Assembly: GCA_023014365.1 (NCBI GenBank)
Contig: JAEBUN010000042.1
Location: 124,001-188,000, forward strand
Length of the DNA: 64,000 bases
Direction: 5' to 3'
Origin: Lepiota brunneoincarnata
Lineage: Eukaryota > Basidiomycota > Agaricomycetes > Agaricales > Agaricaceae
Made by a program: the position numbers and the translations under genes. Below the pieces are notes generated by a model, which was not told where the DNA came from, did no database searches, and saw only the letters and a list, made by a program, of their open reading frames with translations. Each line of letters starts with the position of its first letter. Position 1 is the stretch's first letter. Below, piece by piece: positions 9,081-18,070 of the stretch.

Positions 9081-9591
9081 GAATCTGTCACCATCGGTGA
9101 TCAATCTCGTCTTCCTCCCGATGGCTCGAAATCCTGATCTCAGGCCCCTGATTGATCTGGAGATGTGTGGTCCTTCGGACCACGCTCCTCTTACTCTGGT
9201 TCTTCCGGTCACTCGTTTTATGACCAGGGTGATCCGCCGTGTTCTGAAGCCCAATAGCGACGAGGAGTTGAAGTTCGTGGCACAGATATGTGAGGGGCTG
9301 TCCGCTTTGCGGCCGCCCTTGGACACACCTGCGGAGGTGGAGTCCGCGGCTTCGGACGTGGCTCGGACCATCTCTCAGGCCTGGGATACCTTCTCTGAGG
9401 AGGTGTTCATTGTGGGGCGGTCTAATCCGTGGTGGAATGACAACTGCACCGCCGCCATTAGGGCATATCGGGCCTCCCCCTTGGGGGAGGCGTGGTACGA
9501 GTTCCAGCGTGCCACTAAGGCTGTCAAGCGCAAATTCTTCGATGAGAAGATCGAGGAAATTGCTTCTGCGAACAAGCGCCCCTAGGACCTG
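9078..9591 (+). pseudogene. LINE-B ORF2 fragment (end of endonuclease to linker)
   Basis: Plus-strand frame of about 171 codons. It matches the part of LINE-B ORF2 from the end of the endonuclease (SPSVINLVF and PSDHAPL, the SDH motif) through the linker (VGRSNPWWND, KRKFFDEKIEEIASANKRP). It ends at a TAG where the family has Trp (NKRPWDL). The left border is the poly(A) of A1; the right border is the copia solo LTR at 9592. No RT motif is present. Confidence 0.85.
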
Positions 9592-11727
9592 TGTTGAAGC
9601 AGGAGCGTTGGGGGACTGGTAAGGAGTCCTAACAGCGAAGGAACGAGTGTATTACGCGAAGGGAATGACTAGAAACGAAAGGAACAAGCTGTGGACAGCT
9701 GTGAGAGACTCGAGTGGAGATAGAACTAACTACTCACCTGTGGACAGCTGTGAGAGACTGGAAGTCCGCTCGCTCCTTTCCCTCTTACCACCACCATCCC
9801 CCTCTTATATTATTTTCTACTCCTAATCTACAGGCAGCCGTCCCGTTCTTAGTGGGTTGTCTACACTATTCCACCTCTCTTCACCCTTCTGGAGCGTCCC
9901 GGGGCTGTCTGGGGTTGTTGGGGAGTTGGGTGCGCCCTTGGCAAAGGTGCTTAATGGCTGGGTATGCTGGCCGCCTGATGAGCTGGCGATTCTGGGCCGT
10001 CTCTGCTGGGGTCAGTGGATCCCTGGCTGGCCGAAATGGGTTAGGAGTCCCCCTGGGCACGTCCTGGGTGGGTTCGCAGTGGGACAACCGCGCTCCTCGC
10101 CAAGCTCTCGCGAAACCTGTAGCGAGTGCGCTTCCCCCAAATACCCCCTCGCGAGTAGGGAGTCTCCCGCTTGAAAACGAGGGCACGCCCGCAAGGGACC
10201 GAGAGGATAGGGGACGGTAAGAGGGGGCATAGCCGTGAAAACAAGCCGACCGAGAGGACAGGCCACCCCCCTCCTGCATTCCAAGCGAGTATAGCTCAGC
10301 CGGGTGCAGGACGTTAGTAGGGATCACCCAAACTCCGGGGCAGCTCTCACGCTGCGACTTCCATCCCGGTAGCGGCCCCTGCAAGACAGTAAGCCCGGAC
10401 AGTTATACGGGGATCCGTGCTTATCGTGGATCTGGGCAACCGGATCTCGATCACGAACCGGCTGCTGGGTAACGGGAAGGTGGTCCGGGGGTCGCGCCCT
10501 GGGTAGCCACTGGGCCGTAGCGGTTCGTTCAGAGAATGGCGAACCGGCTCGAGAGGTCAAGATCTGCTGTCGATCGATCCCGGGTAAGATCCGGGTTTAT
10601 CGGTTTGAGTTGTTACCACGTCAGTGGTTCTAGCGTGAGCCTGTGAGTTGAGTGGCGGAGTTTAGCCCGCCTTGTACACCCTTTAGGAAGGCCTTCTGCG
10701 CCGACCCGCTACCCCGGGGATTACCTAGTTGGGAGGGCAACGGGTTTGGGGTGTTCCGCGATTTTGCGCCGCCTCATGTAAGTCCGGCCCGTTGGCTTTA
10801 GTGCCGCACCAATTAGGGAGGCTGTTAGTGTGCCGACCCATGCCCCCGGGCGCACCACCTATAGGGGAGGCCCCCGCCTGTGTCTATGGCGAGTAAAGCT
10901 CAGTCTGGCATGGGAGTAACGGGCGCCGTAGCACTCATCTTACGCCAAGCGGGCCATGTTGGGATCACGCGGAGTTTGCCCGCAAGGGGCTCCTTGGACG
11001 GGCTTGTTCCAGGATCCTGACTATCGCGGGCATGGTTTCCTCCAGCTCGCCAGGGACGACGATCGTCCCCTGCGGCCCACGTATCTCCACGGTGGTGCCT
11101 GGATCCCGCACGCTCACTCGGTGTCAGTAATGGCCCGGATGACGCGTGCTATTCTTAACCACGCGCCGATAGGGGGCTATCGGAGGCGCTTTTTCCCACA
11201 AGAAGACTACTCCTGTCACTGCGGGTTTCGGGAGGAAACTCGTGAGCACGTGTTCCGGAGCTGCCCTAGGCACTCCATGGCGGGGGTCCCGGCTACGGTC
11301 GAGGCTCTCATTGCTTTCCTCGAGGCGTCCCCGACCGCGTTCGCGTTCGCTGAGAGGGCCGGGCCCCCCCCCGGGGGGTATCGGCTAGTAGCTCTGCCTG
11401 GCGCCCGGTTGGGTCCGGGCTGGGGCGTTGGTTATTCCCCCGCCGTCTTCGGGCGGCGTGTAGGGATTTACGCGGGAATCGACCCCTAACCCCCGATAAG
11501 GGGGGGGACCTCGCCCTGGTCTTGTTCCCGTGCCGCGCGCTGGGCGGCAGCCGTCCTCCCGCCTCCGTTCACTCGGGGCGGCTTCGTCCTGGGCATGGGG
11601 AAACGCATGCCCGCGTCCGCGGTCACGCGTTGTATGTACAGATACCCCGTAGTGTACGGCTCGGTCGTTTGTACTGTAGTACGTTGCTGCGCACGGCCTC
11701 CCTACGCGGCCCGTGTTATAAATTGGA

Positions 11728-11762
<35 letters not shown>

Positions 11763-11965
11763 CTGGAAGTCCCAAAAGCGTCCACAGGTGCAAGTCCATG
11801 TCTAGATCACATGACTAGCTACCAAAAGCGTCCAGGCCTATCTACAAGTCCACAAACACAACAACAAACAAGTGGGACTGTTCAGAGCACAATAAGACAA
11901 GTGCACACTGCTCACCACAGGAGTGCATATAGCACATCCTGGCATGTCACAGGGCACTCCTAACA
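9592..11965 (-). repeat. Copia solo LTR (369 bp without insert), interrupted by C1
   Basis: Two pieces, 9592-9767 and 11773-11965, make one 369-bp LTR: on the minus strand it starts TGTTAGGAGTGCCC and ends CTTCAACA. It contains the same doubled 20-bp repeat as 5133-5299. No copia coding sequence adjoins it, so it is a solo LTR. No 5-bp TSD is visible (ACCTG left, CCTCC right), and the flanks are LINE-B pieces of opposite orientation, so one border was probably rearranged. Confidence 0.85.
9768..11758 (+). mobile_element. Element C1: unknown 1.24-kb sequence fused to a LINE-A 3' tail
   Basis: Flanked by 14-bp TSDs GAGACTGGAAGTCC (9754-9767 and 11759-11772). Bases 9768-11002 are element C, 11003-11732 are LINE-A from near ORF2 codon 1159 to the end of the 3' UTR, then poly(A) (11733-11758). 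C starts with a pyrimidine tract (CGCTCCTTTCCCTCTT) shared by C2 and C3 and ends CTCCTTGGACGGG, shared by C1, C2 and C4. I see no convincing ORF: frames of up to 168 codons are not conserved as proteins. AGCTCAG-containing motifs resembling a tRNA A box occur at 10287-10303 and 10891-10907, without a clear B box. It could be a host non-coding RNA copied by LINE-A, or a non-autonomous family; I do not recognise it. Confidence 0.8.
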
Positions 11966-13202
11966 CCTCCTGACCCTGGGGGGGCCCTGGAGGTTAAGGA
12001 AACCTCAATGCGACGACTGCCACACGATGTTCTCAATCCACTGACTGGTGATGCATGACCCATCAGAGGCAAAAAATGGGACATCTGACACCTTCATGAA
12101 GGACTTGGAGGAGGGGACCGTGGCTGTAGGCTTCAGCCCGTCGAGGTGCCGTTGCTTCGAATCCCCCTCCAGATCAACAGTGTAAAGTCTGAATTTGATC
12201 CGCTCCGAGAAGCAGTCCAAAAGACAGAGACCTGGCCTGTTCTCGTCCGCGAATGGGGAGAACGGCTCAGTAAGCTGTGGAAGTACTGCCTGCACCACCA
12301 TAAGGGCACTCTTCACCTTAGGCCGAAGCGCCGGGGTGAGAGCTGAAATAGCTCGCGGGTGTTCTAAAGAACTCCCTCTAAACTCATGGCCCAGCAAGGG
12401 CCGCAGCAGATGATTAGCCGCAAGGGTGGCAACCAGGAATATCATTCGTGAGGCCAACTTCTTAAGATGCAGCCGGAAGGGCAGAAGGCCTGCTAGGGCC
12501 TCTGCCCCCCCGGTTGGAGACGTGCGAAACGCACCGACAATCCAGTTAGCGGCTCACCGCTGCATGGAGTTAAACATCTTGAGGATTCCCTTGTTATGGA
12601 AACCCTCGTGATACCACATGCGAAATCCATATGTGGCAATAGGAACCACGCAGGACCGGTAGAGGAGGCGCTTCTGGTCAGGAAGTAGCCCCTGGGTTGA
12701 ATTACCAAGCATCCCCATCGCACCAACCGTGGAGAAAGCCTTGGTAGAATAGTAGTGGACGTGCTTGCAAAAAGTGAGAGCATGGTCAAAATAGAAGCCC
12801 AAGTACTGCCAAAACGGCTTGGGCCTCAAGGGGGTATCCCCGGTGTACAGATGGAAGCCCAGGTCAATGGGCGGATTGGCATCCCTCGGGTTGCGAGAGA
12901 AGTGAAAGACCTCAGACTTGGTGTGTTCAAGCATGAGGCCAAAAGAGTTAAAGAGCCCATGCACGCAGCGATAAGCCATCTGCAGGGCAGTGATGTTGTC
13001 CTCCCAACTTTTGGTCTGAACTATAAGGGTCCCGTCATTGACATACAAGAGCATGTCGACGTCGAGGCCGGGAGTCCGCTGATAATATAAGTACACCAGA
13101 GGGGCGAGATACAGGGCGGACAAGATGGGGGACAGAGCAGAGCCCTGCCTGATGCCCACATCTGCCTGCCTAGGGTCAGATCGAAAGGAATTCCACAAGT
13201 AG
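11966..13202 (-). pseudogene. LINE-B fragments: RT part of ORF2 joined to a piece of ORF1
   Basis: Minus strand. 13202 to about 12136 is LINE-B ORF2 from RT motif B (QGSALSP) through the catalytic box, the FHFSRN and YLGFYF blocks, the thumb and beyond. The box reads YVND instead of YVDD, so the enzyme would be dead. At about 12135 the frame passes into an ORF1 segment (TVPSSKSFMKV…), the reverse of the normal ORF1-ORF2 order, so the piece is a recombination product. The GAC-to-AAT change fits decay at CpG. Stops break the frame near 12554 and 12005. Confidence 0.82.
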
Positions 13203-14028
13203 CCCAACACTGCATCCAGCGAAGGTGGTCCAAGGCGCCCTTACACCTGGCGCCCTGGTAGTACCACAAGCGGAAGCCGTACATGGCTATAGGAACCACG
13301 TACGACCGATATAGAAGGCGCTTCTGGTCTGGCAGAAGCCCCTAGACAGAATTACCAAGCATTCCCATGGCCTTAACCATGGAAATGGCCTTAGTAGAGT
13401 AGAAGCGAACATGCTCCTTAAACGTAAGGGCACAATCAAAGTAGAAGCCCAAGTACCTCCAATAGGTCTTGGGCCGAAGAGGAGTAGCGCCAGTGAATGG
13501 AGGAAACCTCAAGTCCACCAGGGGATTCTCACCGGAACAATCCCATGAGAAATGGAAGGGCTCTGACTTGTCGTGCTCCACAACCAGTGCGAACCAGGTA
13601 AAGGTGTCATGGACAACCTCGTAAGATCTGCGGAGCAGGATGCAGTTAGCGTCCAGGTCCCAGGCCTGCACCACGATGGTGCCATCATTGACGTAAGACA
13701 AGAGCGAGAGGCCTAGCTGAGGGAGCCTTCGCTCGATGATATACATGGCAGGAGCCAAGTAGAGGCTGGACAGGACGGGTGAGAGGGCGGACCCCTGGCC
13801 CACTCCCACCTCCACCCAGAACGGTTCAGACAGGAAGGAGTTCCAGGCATAGCTGGTAAACCTCCCTGTGAGATAAGAAGCGAAGAACCGGCCCACGCAA
13901 GGGGAAAACCCCTGCCAAGCCAGAACCACGAGAAGCATCCCATGGTTCAGGGATGGGAAGAACTGTGCGATGTCGAAGGCGAGAACACTCGTCTTCAGCC
14001 CGCAGGCCCACCCAGCACAGATGAGGTG
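13203..14028 (-). pseudogene. LINE-A ORF2 fragment, RT domain (decayed)
   Basis: Minus-strand RT segment of an older LINE-A copy: LAFDIAQFFPSLNHG (motif A), QGSALSPVLS (motif B), SYVNDGTIV (motif C), YWRYLGFYFD, then the thumb to WYYQGARCKGALDHLR. The catalytic box has Asn for the first Asp. A TAG ends the frame at 13342. Left, it abuts LINE-B; right, it ends at element C3. Differences from the young copies are largely CpG transitions. Confidence 0.85.
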
Positions 14029-14447
14029 CGCTCCTTTCCCTCTTACCACCATCATCCCCCTCTTATATTATTTTCTACTCCTAATCTACAGGCAGCCGTC
14101 CCATTTTTAGTGGGTTGTCTACACTATTCCACCTCTCTTCACCCTTCTGGAGCGTCCCGGGGCTGTCTGGGGTTGTTGGGGAGTTGGGTGTGCCCTTGGC
14201 AAAGGTGCTTAATGGCTGGGTATGCTAGCCACCTAATGAGCTGGTGATTCTGGGTGGTCTCTGCTGGGGTCAGTGGATCCCTGGCTGGCCAAAATGGGTT
14301 AGGAGTCCCCCTGGGCACGTCCTGGGCGGGTTCGCAGTGGGACAACCGCGCTCCTCGCCAAGCTCTTGCAAAACCTGTAGCGAGTGCGCTTCTCCCAAAT
14401 ACCCCCTTGCGAGTAGGGAGTCTCCCGCTTGAAAACAAGGGCACGTC
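14029..14447 (+). mobile_element. Element C3: 5' third of element C
   Basis: About 419 bp nearly identical to the first part of C1, with the same pyrimidine-rich 5' start. On the right it is cut at GGGCACG by a copia LTR (14448), so its 3' end is elsewhere or lost. The left flank is decayed LINE-A. It supports a fixed 5' start for element C. Confidence 0.8.
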
Positions 14448-14663
14448 TGTTAGGAGTGCCCTGTGACATGCCAGGATGTGCTATATGCACTCCTGTGGTG
14501 AGCAGTGTGCACTTGTCTTATTGTGCTCTGAACAGTCCCACTTGTTTGTTGTTGTGTTTGTGGACTTGTAGATAGGCCTGGACGCTTTTGGTAGCTAGTC
14601 ATGTGATCTAGACATGGACTTCCACCTGTGGACGCTTTTGGGACTTCCAGTCTCTCACAGCTG

Positions 14664-14665
<2 letters not shown>
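14448..14665 (+). repeat. Copia LTR, outer part
   Basis: Begins TGTTAGGAGTGCCC and ends GTCTCTCACAGCTGTC, where a LINE-A poly(T) starts. It is the missing outer part of the LTR at 5133-5299, in opposite orientation. The 16 bp at the LINE border is the reverse complement of the 16 bp before A1 (5284-5299). This is best explained by an inversion with ends inside LINE-A copies. Confidence 0.82.
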
Positions 14666-14707
<42 letters not shown>

Positions 14708-15350
14708 TCCAATTTATTACACGGGCCGCGTAGGGAGGCCGTGCGCAGCAACGTACTACAGTACAAACGACCGAGCCGTACACTACGGGGTATCTGTACA
14801 TACAACGCGTGACCGCGGATGCGGGCATGCGTTTCCCCATGCCCAGGATGAAGCCGCCCCGAATGAACGGAGGCGGGAAGACGGCTGCCGCCCAGCGCGC
14901 GGCACGGGAACCAAACCGGAGCGAGGTCCCCCCCCTTATCGGGGGCTAGGGGTCAATTCCCACGCAAATCCCTACACGCCACCCGAAGGCAGCGGGGGAA
15001 TAACCAACGCCCCAGCCCGGACCCAACCGGGCGCCAGGCAGAGCTACTAGCCGATACCCCCCGGGGGGGGCCCGGCCCTCTCAGCGAACGCGAACGCGGT
15101 CGGGGACGCCTCGAGGAAAGCAATGAGAGCCTCGACCGTAGCCGGGACCCCCGCCATGGAGTGCCTAGGGCAACTCCGGAACACGTGCTCACGGGTTTCC
15201 TCCCGAAACCCGCAGCGACAGGAATAACCTTCCTGCGGGAAAAAACGCCTCCGATAGCCCCCTATCGGCGCGTGATTAAGAATAGCACGCGTCATCCGGG
15301 CCATTACTGACACCGAGTGAGCGTGCGGGATCCAGGCACCACCGTGGAGG
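14666..15350 (-). mobile_element. LINE-A 3' end (last part of ORF2, 3' UTR, poly(T))
   Basis: Minus strand: poly(T) 14666-14702, 3' UTR to 15046, then the last codons of ORF2 (HGGAWIPHAHS… YSCRCGFREETREHVFRSC… to the stop). It starts abruptly at CTCCACGGTGGTGCC (15350). The 3' flank is the 16-bp copia sequence. I interpret it as a hybrid: the 3' end of copy A6 and the 5' end of a short LINE-A insertion (A8), joined by inversion of the neighbouring segment. Confidence 0.75.
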
Positions 15351-18070
15351 TCTGTGGTATTACCGGGGCGCCAGGTGTAAGGGCGCTTTGGACCACCTCC
15401 GCCGGATGCAGCGTCGGGCTGCACTCTGGATCACCAGCGCCTTTAGGACGTCACCCGATGGGGGGGTTGGGGCCATTGCGGGCCTGATCCCCATTCACCT
15501 TCATCTCCGGAAGCTTCGCGACCGTGCCGAGTTGCGGTACGCCACGCTTGCTCCGGGCCACCCCGTTCGTGCCCTCCTTGGCTGGGGCTACAGCGGTGAT
15601 CTCTTTTTTTTTTTTTTTTTTTTTTTTTAAATCTACAATTTATAACGCGGGCCGCGATGGGAGGCCGCGTGCAACTACCTACTACAGGGGGCAAGTAGCT
15701 ACAAAGTCCGCCCTACATACTGGCATGCCTGCCAACACGAGCTTGCGTCACCCCAAGCCCAGGAGAGAACTGCCCAAAAGAAGCAGAAAAACAAGTGGGG
15801 ATCTACCCAGTGGTTAGCACATGCCTGCACCCGAAGGGCACCAGACGCACAGGGTCCCACCAAGTAGCCCACTCTGCTACCACACCTTCCCAGAGGACAG
15901 TGGCTGGAGGAGGGAGCATATAGTATATACTCCCCTCCGGACAAATACCAGTACCTACAAGGCACTAGCGCAAACCACAGGGAGTTCCTGTAGGAATAAA
16001 ATCTGCAGGCCCTGGGAGCCTAATGCAGGTGGGCAGGTTGGGAAACCTGCCAGATAGCCAAGGGTCCCTGGTCCCCATGCGCGAAGCACGTTGGTGTTAA
16101 TTCACCGTAAATGCCCAGGTAGTTGGACAAAAACCAAGGAGGCAAGGTAAACTTCCCAAAGGGAAGGGAAAAGGTCAACTGCAATGTCAGTGACGAGGGG
16201 CAACCTGGGCATCAAAGGAAGCCCTGGCTACTGTAATAGTAGCCCATACAGAATCAAGAGGGTTAGGTGCCAAGCACCCAAGCAAAATGTGGCACACAGT
16301 CCAATTACTCTAAAGAGCATTTGGAGCCATGTCCGAAAAAGTGGCATTGCGGCCGAACGCGTGAGCGCAGCCACATGCAATTAAGGGGACAGGAGGGGTA
16401 CTAGGACCCCTACCATCCCGTAAAATATGGGGCGAAGCGCCCGCCAAACGAGTTCTAAACGAGCCCTGCAATCCGGAGAAGCAGGGCTGTCAGAGAGAAA
16501 ACACCCCACAAAAGGTGTGATAAATCAACGAGATCAGCCCATACAGTGGTGATCTCCGGCCTCATGTCCGGTCCATAGCCAGGCTCCCTCCCCACGAGCT
16601 GATCAAGGTGAAGGGGCCTGTTGTCGACGCTAACCAGCGTCTTGCTGCCCTCGCTGGGCCCTTCGACGCGGTGGCGCCGGAGGCCTGGCCGGGGCGCCGT
16701 CTCCTGGATGTGTACCCTGACCGGGTCCGCTTCCACTCTTACGACCGGGGAGCGGAGGACGCCCTCACGGCCCATGTCGCAGCTCTCGACCGGGTTCTGG
16801 CCCGGTCGCAGGCTGACCCGGGGGTTCTGGTGGCAGCGACGGACGCGAGTCTGCCGCCCCGCCGGGTCCACCAGGCGGTTTCGGCCGCCCAGGTTTTCCA
16901 GGGGCTGGACTGCATCCACGCGGTCCGGCTTCCGGGGGGGAAGGTTACGGCTCCCGAGGCCGAGCTTTTCGCCATCCGGCTGGCGGTGTCCAAGGCAGTT
17001 TCTGTCGAAGGCGCCGCTAGTCTCGTCTTGTTCACCGACTCGATGGCCTCGGCCAGGCGGGCGGTGGACCCGTCGGTGCACTCCGCCCAGGGTCATTCCT
17101 TGGCTGTCTGCCGCCTTCTCGCCGCGTGGTTCGCCGGAGGTCCGGCCCGCTCGGTCCACTTCTGGGAGGTCCCTTCGCGCGCGAAGTGGCCTTTCCACAC
17201 TCAGGTGCACGACTTCGCCCGGTCGTTGCCTCCCGTTGGGGTAGGGGCTCGTCCCCGGGCCTCGCTTGACTACCTCCGGAAGGAGGAAGTACGGTCGTGT
17301 CAGGACCGCTGGATCGATTTGTTCCAGGATCCTGACCATCGCGGGCATGGTTTCCTCCAGCTCGCCAGGGACGACGACCGTCCCCTGCGGCCCACGTATC
17401 TCCACGGTGGTGCCTGGATCCCGCACGCTCACTCGGTGTCAGTAATGGCCCGGATGACGCGTGCTATTCTTAATCACGCGCCGATAGGGGGCTATCGGAG
17501 GCGTTTTTTCCCGCAGGAAGATTATTCCTGTCGCTGTGGGTTTCGGGAGGAAACCCGTGAGCACGTGTTCCGGAGTTGCCCTAGGCACTCCATGGCGGGG
17601 GTCCCGGCTACGGTCGAGGCTCTCATTGCTTTCCTCGAGGCGTCCCCGACCGCGTTCGCGTTCGCTGAGAGGGCCGGGCCCCCCCCGGGGGGTATCGGCT
17701 AGTAGCTCTGCCTGGCGCCCGGTTGGGTCCGGGCTGGGGCGTTGGTTATTCCCCCGCTGCCTTCGGGTGGCGTGTAGGGATTTGCGTGGGAATTGACCCC
17801 TAGCCCCCGATAAGGGGGGGGACCTCGCTCCGGTTTGGTTCCCGTGCCGCGCGCTGGGCGGCAGCCGTCTTCCCGCCTCCGTTCATTCGGGGCGGCTTCA
17901 TCCTGGGCATGGGGAAACGCATGCCCGCATCCGCGGTCACGCGTTGTATGTACAGATACCCCGTAGTGTACGGCTCGGTCGTTTGTACTGTAGTACGTTG
18001 CTGCGCACGGCCTCCCTACGCGGCCCGTGTAATAAATTGGAGATTTAAAAAAAAAAAAAAAAAAAAAAAA
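15351..18070 (+). mobile_element. LINE-A ORF2 C-terminal half and 3' end, interrupted by D2
   Basis: 15351-15603 and 16557-17702 form one open frame once D2 and the duplicated target are removed. It covers ORF2 residues of about 831-1294: thumb, RNase H (TDAS, EAELFAIRL, FTDSMAS) and the CX1CX8HX4C finger. 3' UTR and poly(A) (18047-18070) follow. It begins with GTCTGTGGTATTAC, the reverse complement of the 14 bp after its poly(A) (18071-18084), and it resumes at the residue where the opposite-strand ORF2 of A6 stops. The two halves thus belong to one ORF2 now facing each other. Confidence 0.82.
15604..16542 (-). mobile_element. Element D2: 5'-truncated, ORF-less copy of element D
   Basis: Minus strand, poly(T) 15604-15628, between 14-bp TSDs ACAGCGGTGATCTC (15590-15603) and ACAGTGGTGATCTC (16543-16556; one C/T difference at a CpG). 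The 3' region matches D1. The 5' part begins at GGGCTGATCTCG, inside the second 5' repeat of D1. Between CCCTCTTGATT and the 3' region the 202-aa ORF is missing, as is about 100 bp upstream. No RT and no ORF of note, so it depended on enzymes supplied in trans. Confidence 0.85.

Noticed and set aside
10284..10310. tRNA gene in element C
   Set aside because: Only an A-box-like match; no cloverleaf, B box or terminator could be found.
9714..10384. ORFs of 167-168 aa on both strands of element C1
   Set aside because: Frames cross the LTR border or exist only because C1 and C2 are similar DNA. Neither strand shows a conserved start, motif or codon pattern.
15351..18070. Twin-priming (5' inversion) of a LINE-A copy
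   Set aside because: In twin priming the poly(A) lies at the outer edge of the insertion. Here it is between the two halves, so a later inversion fits better.
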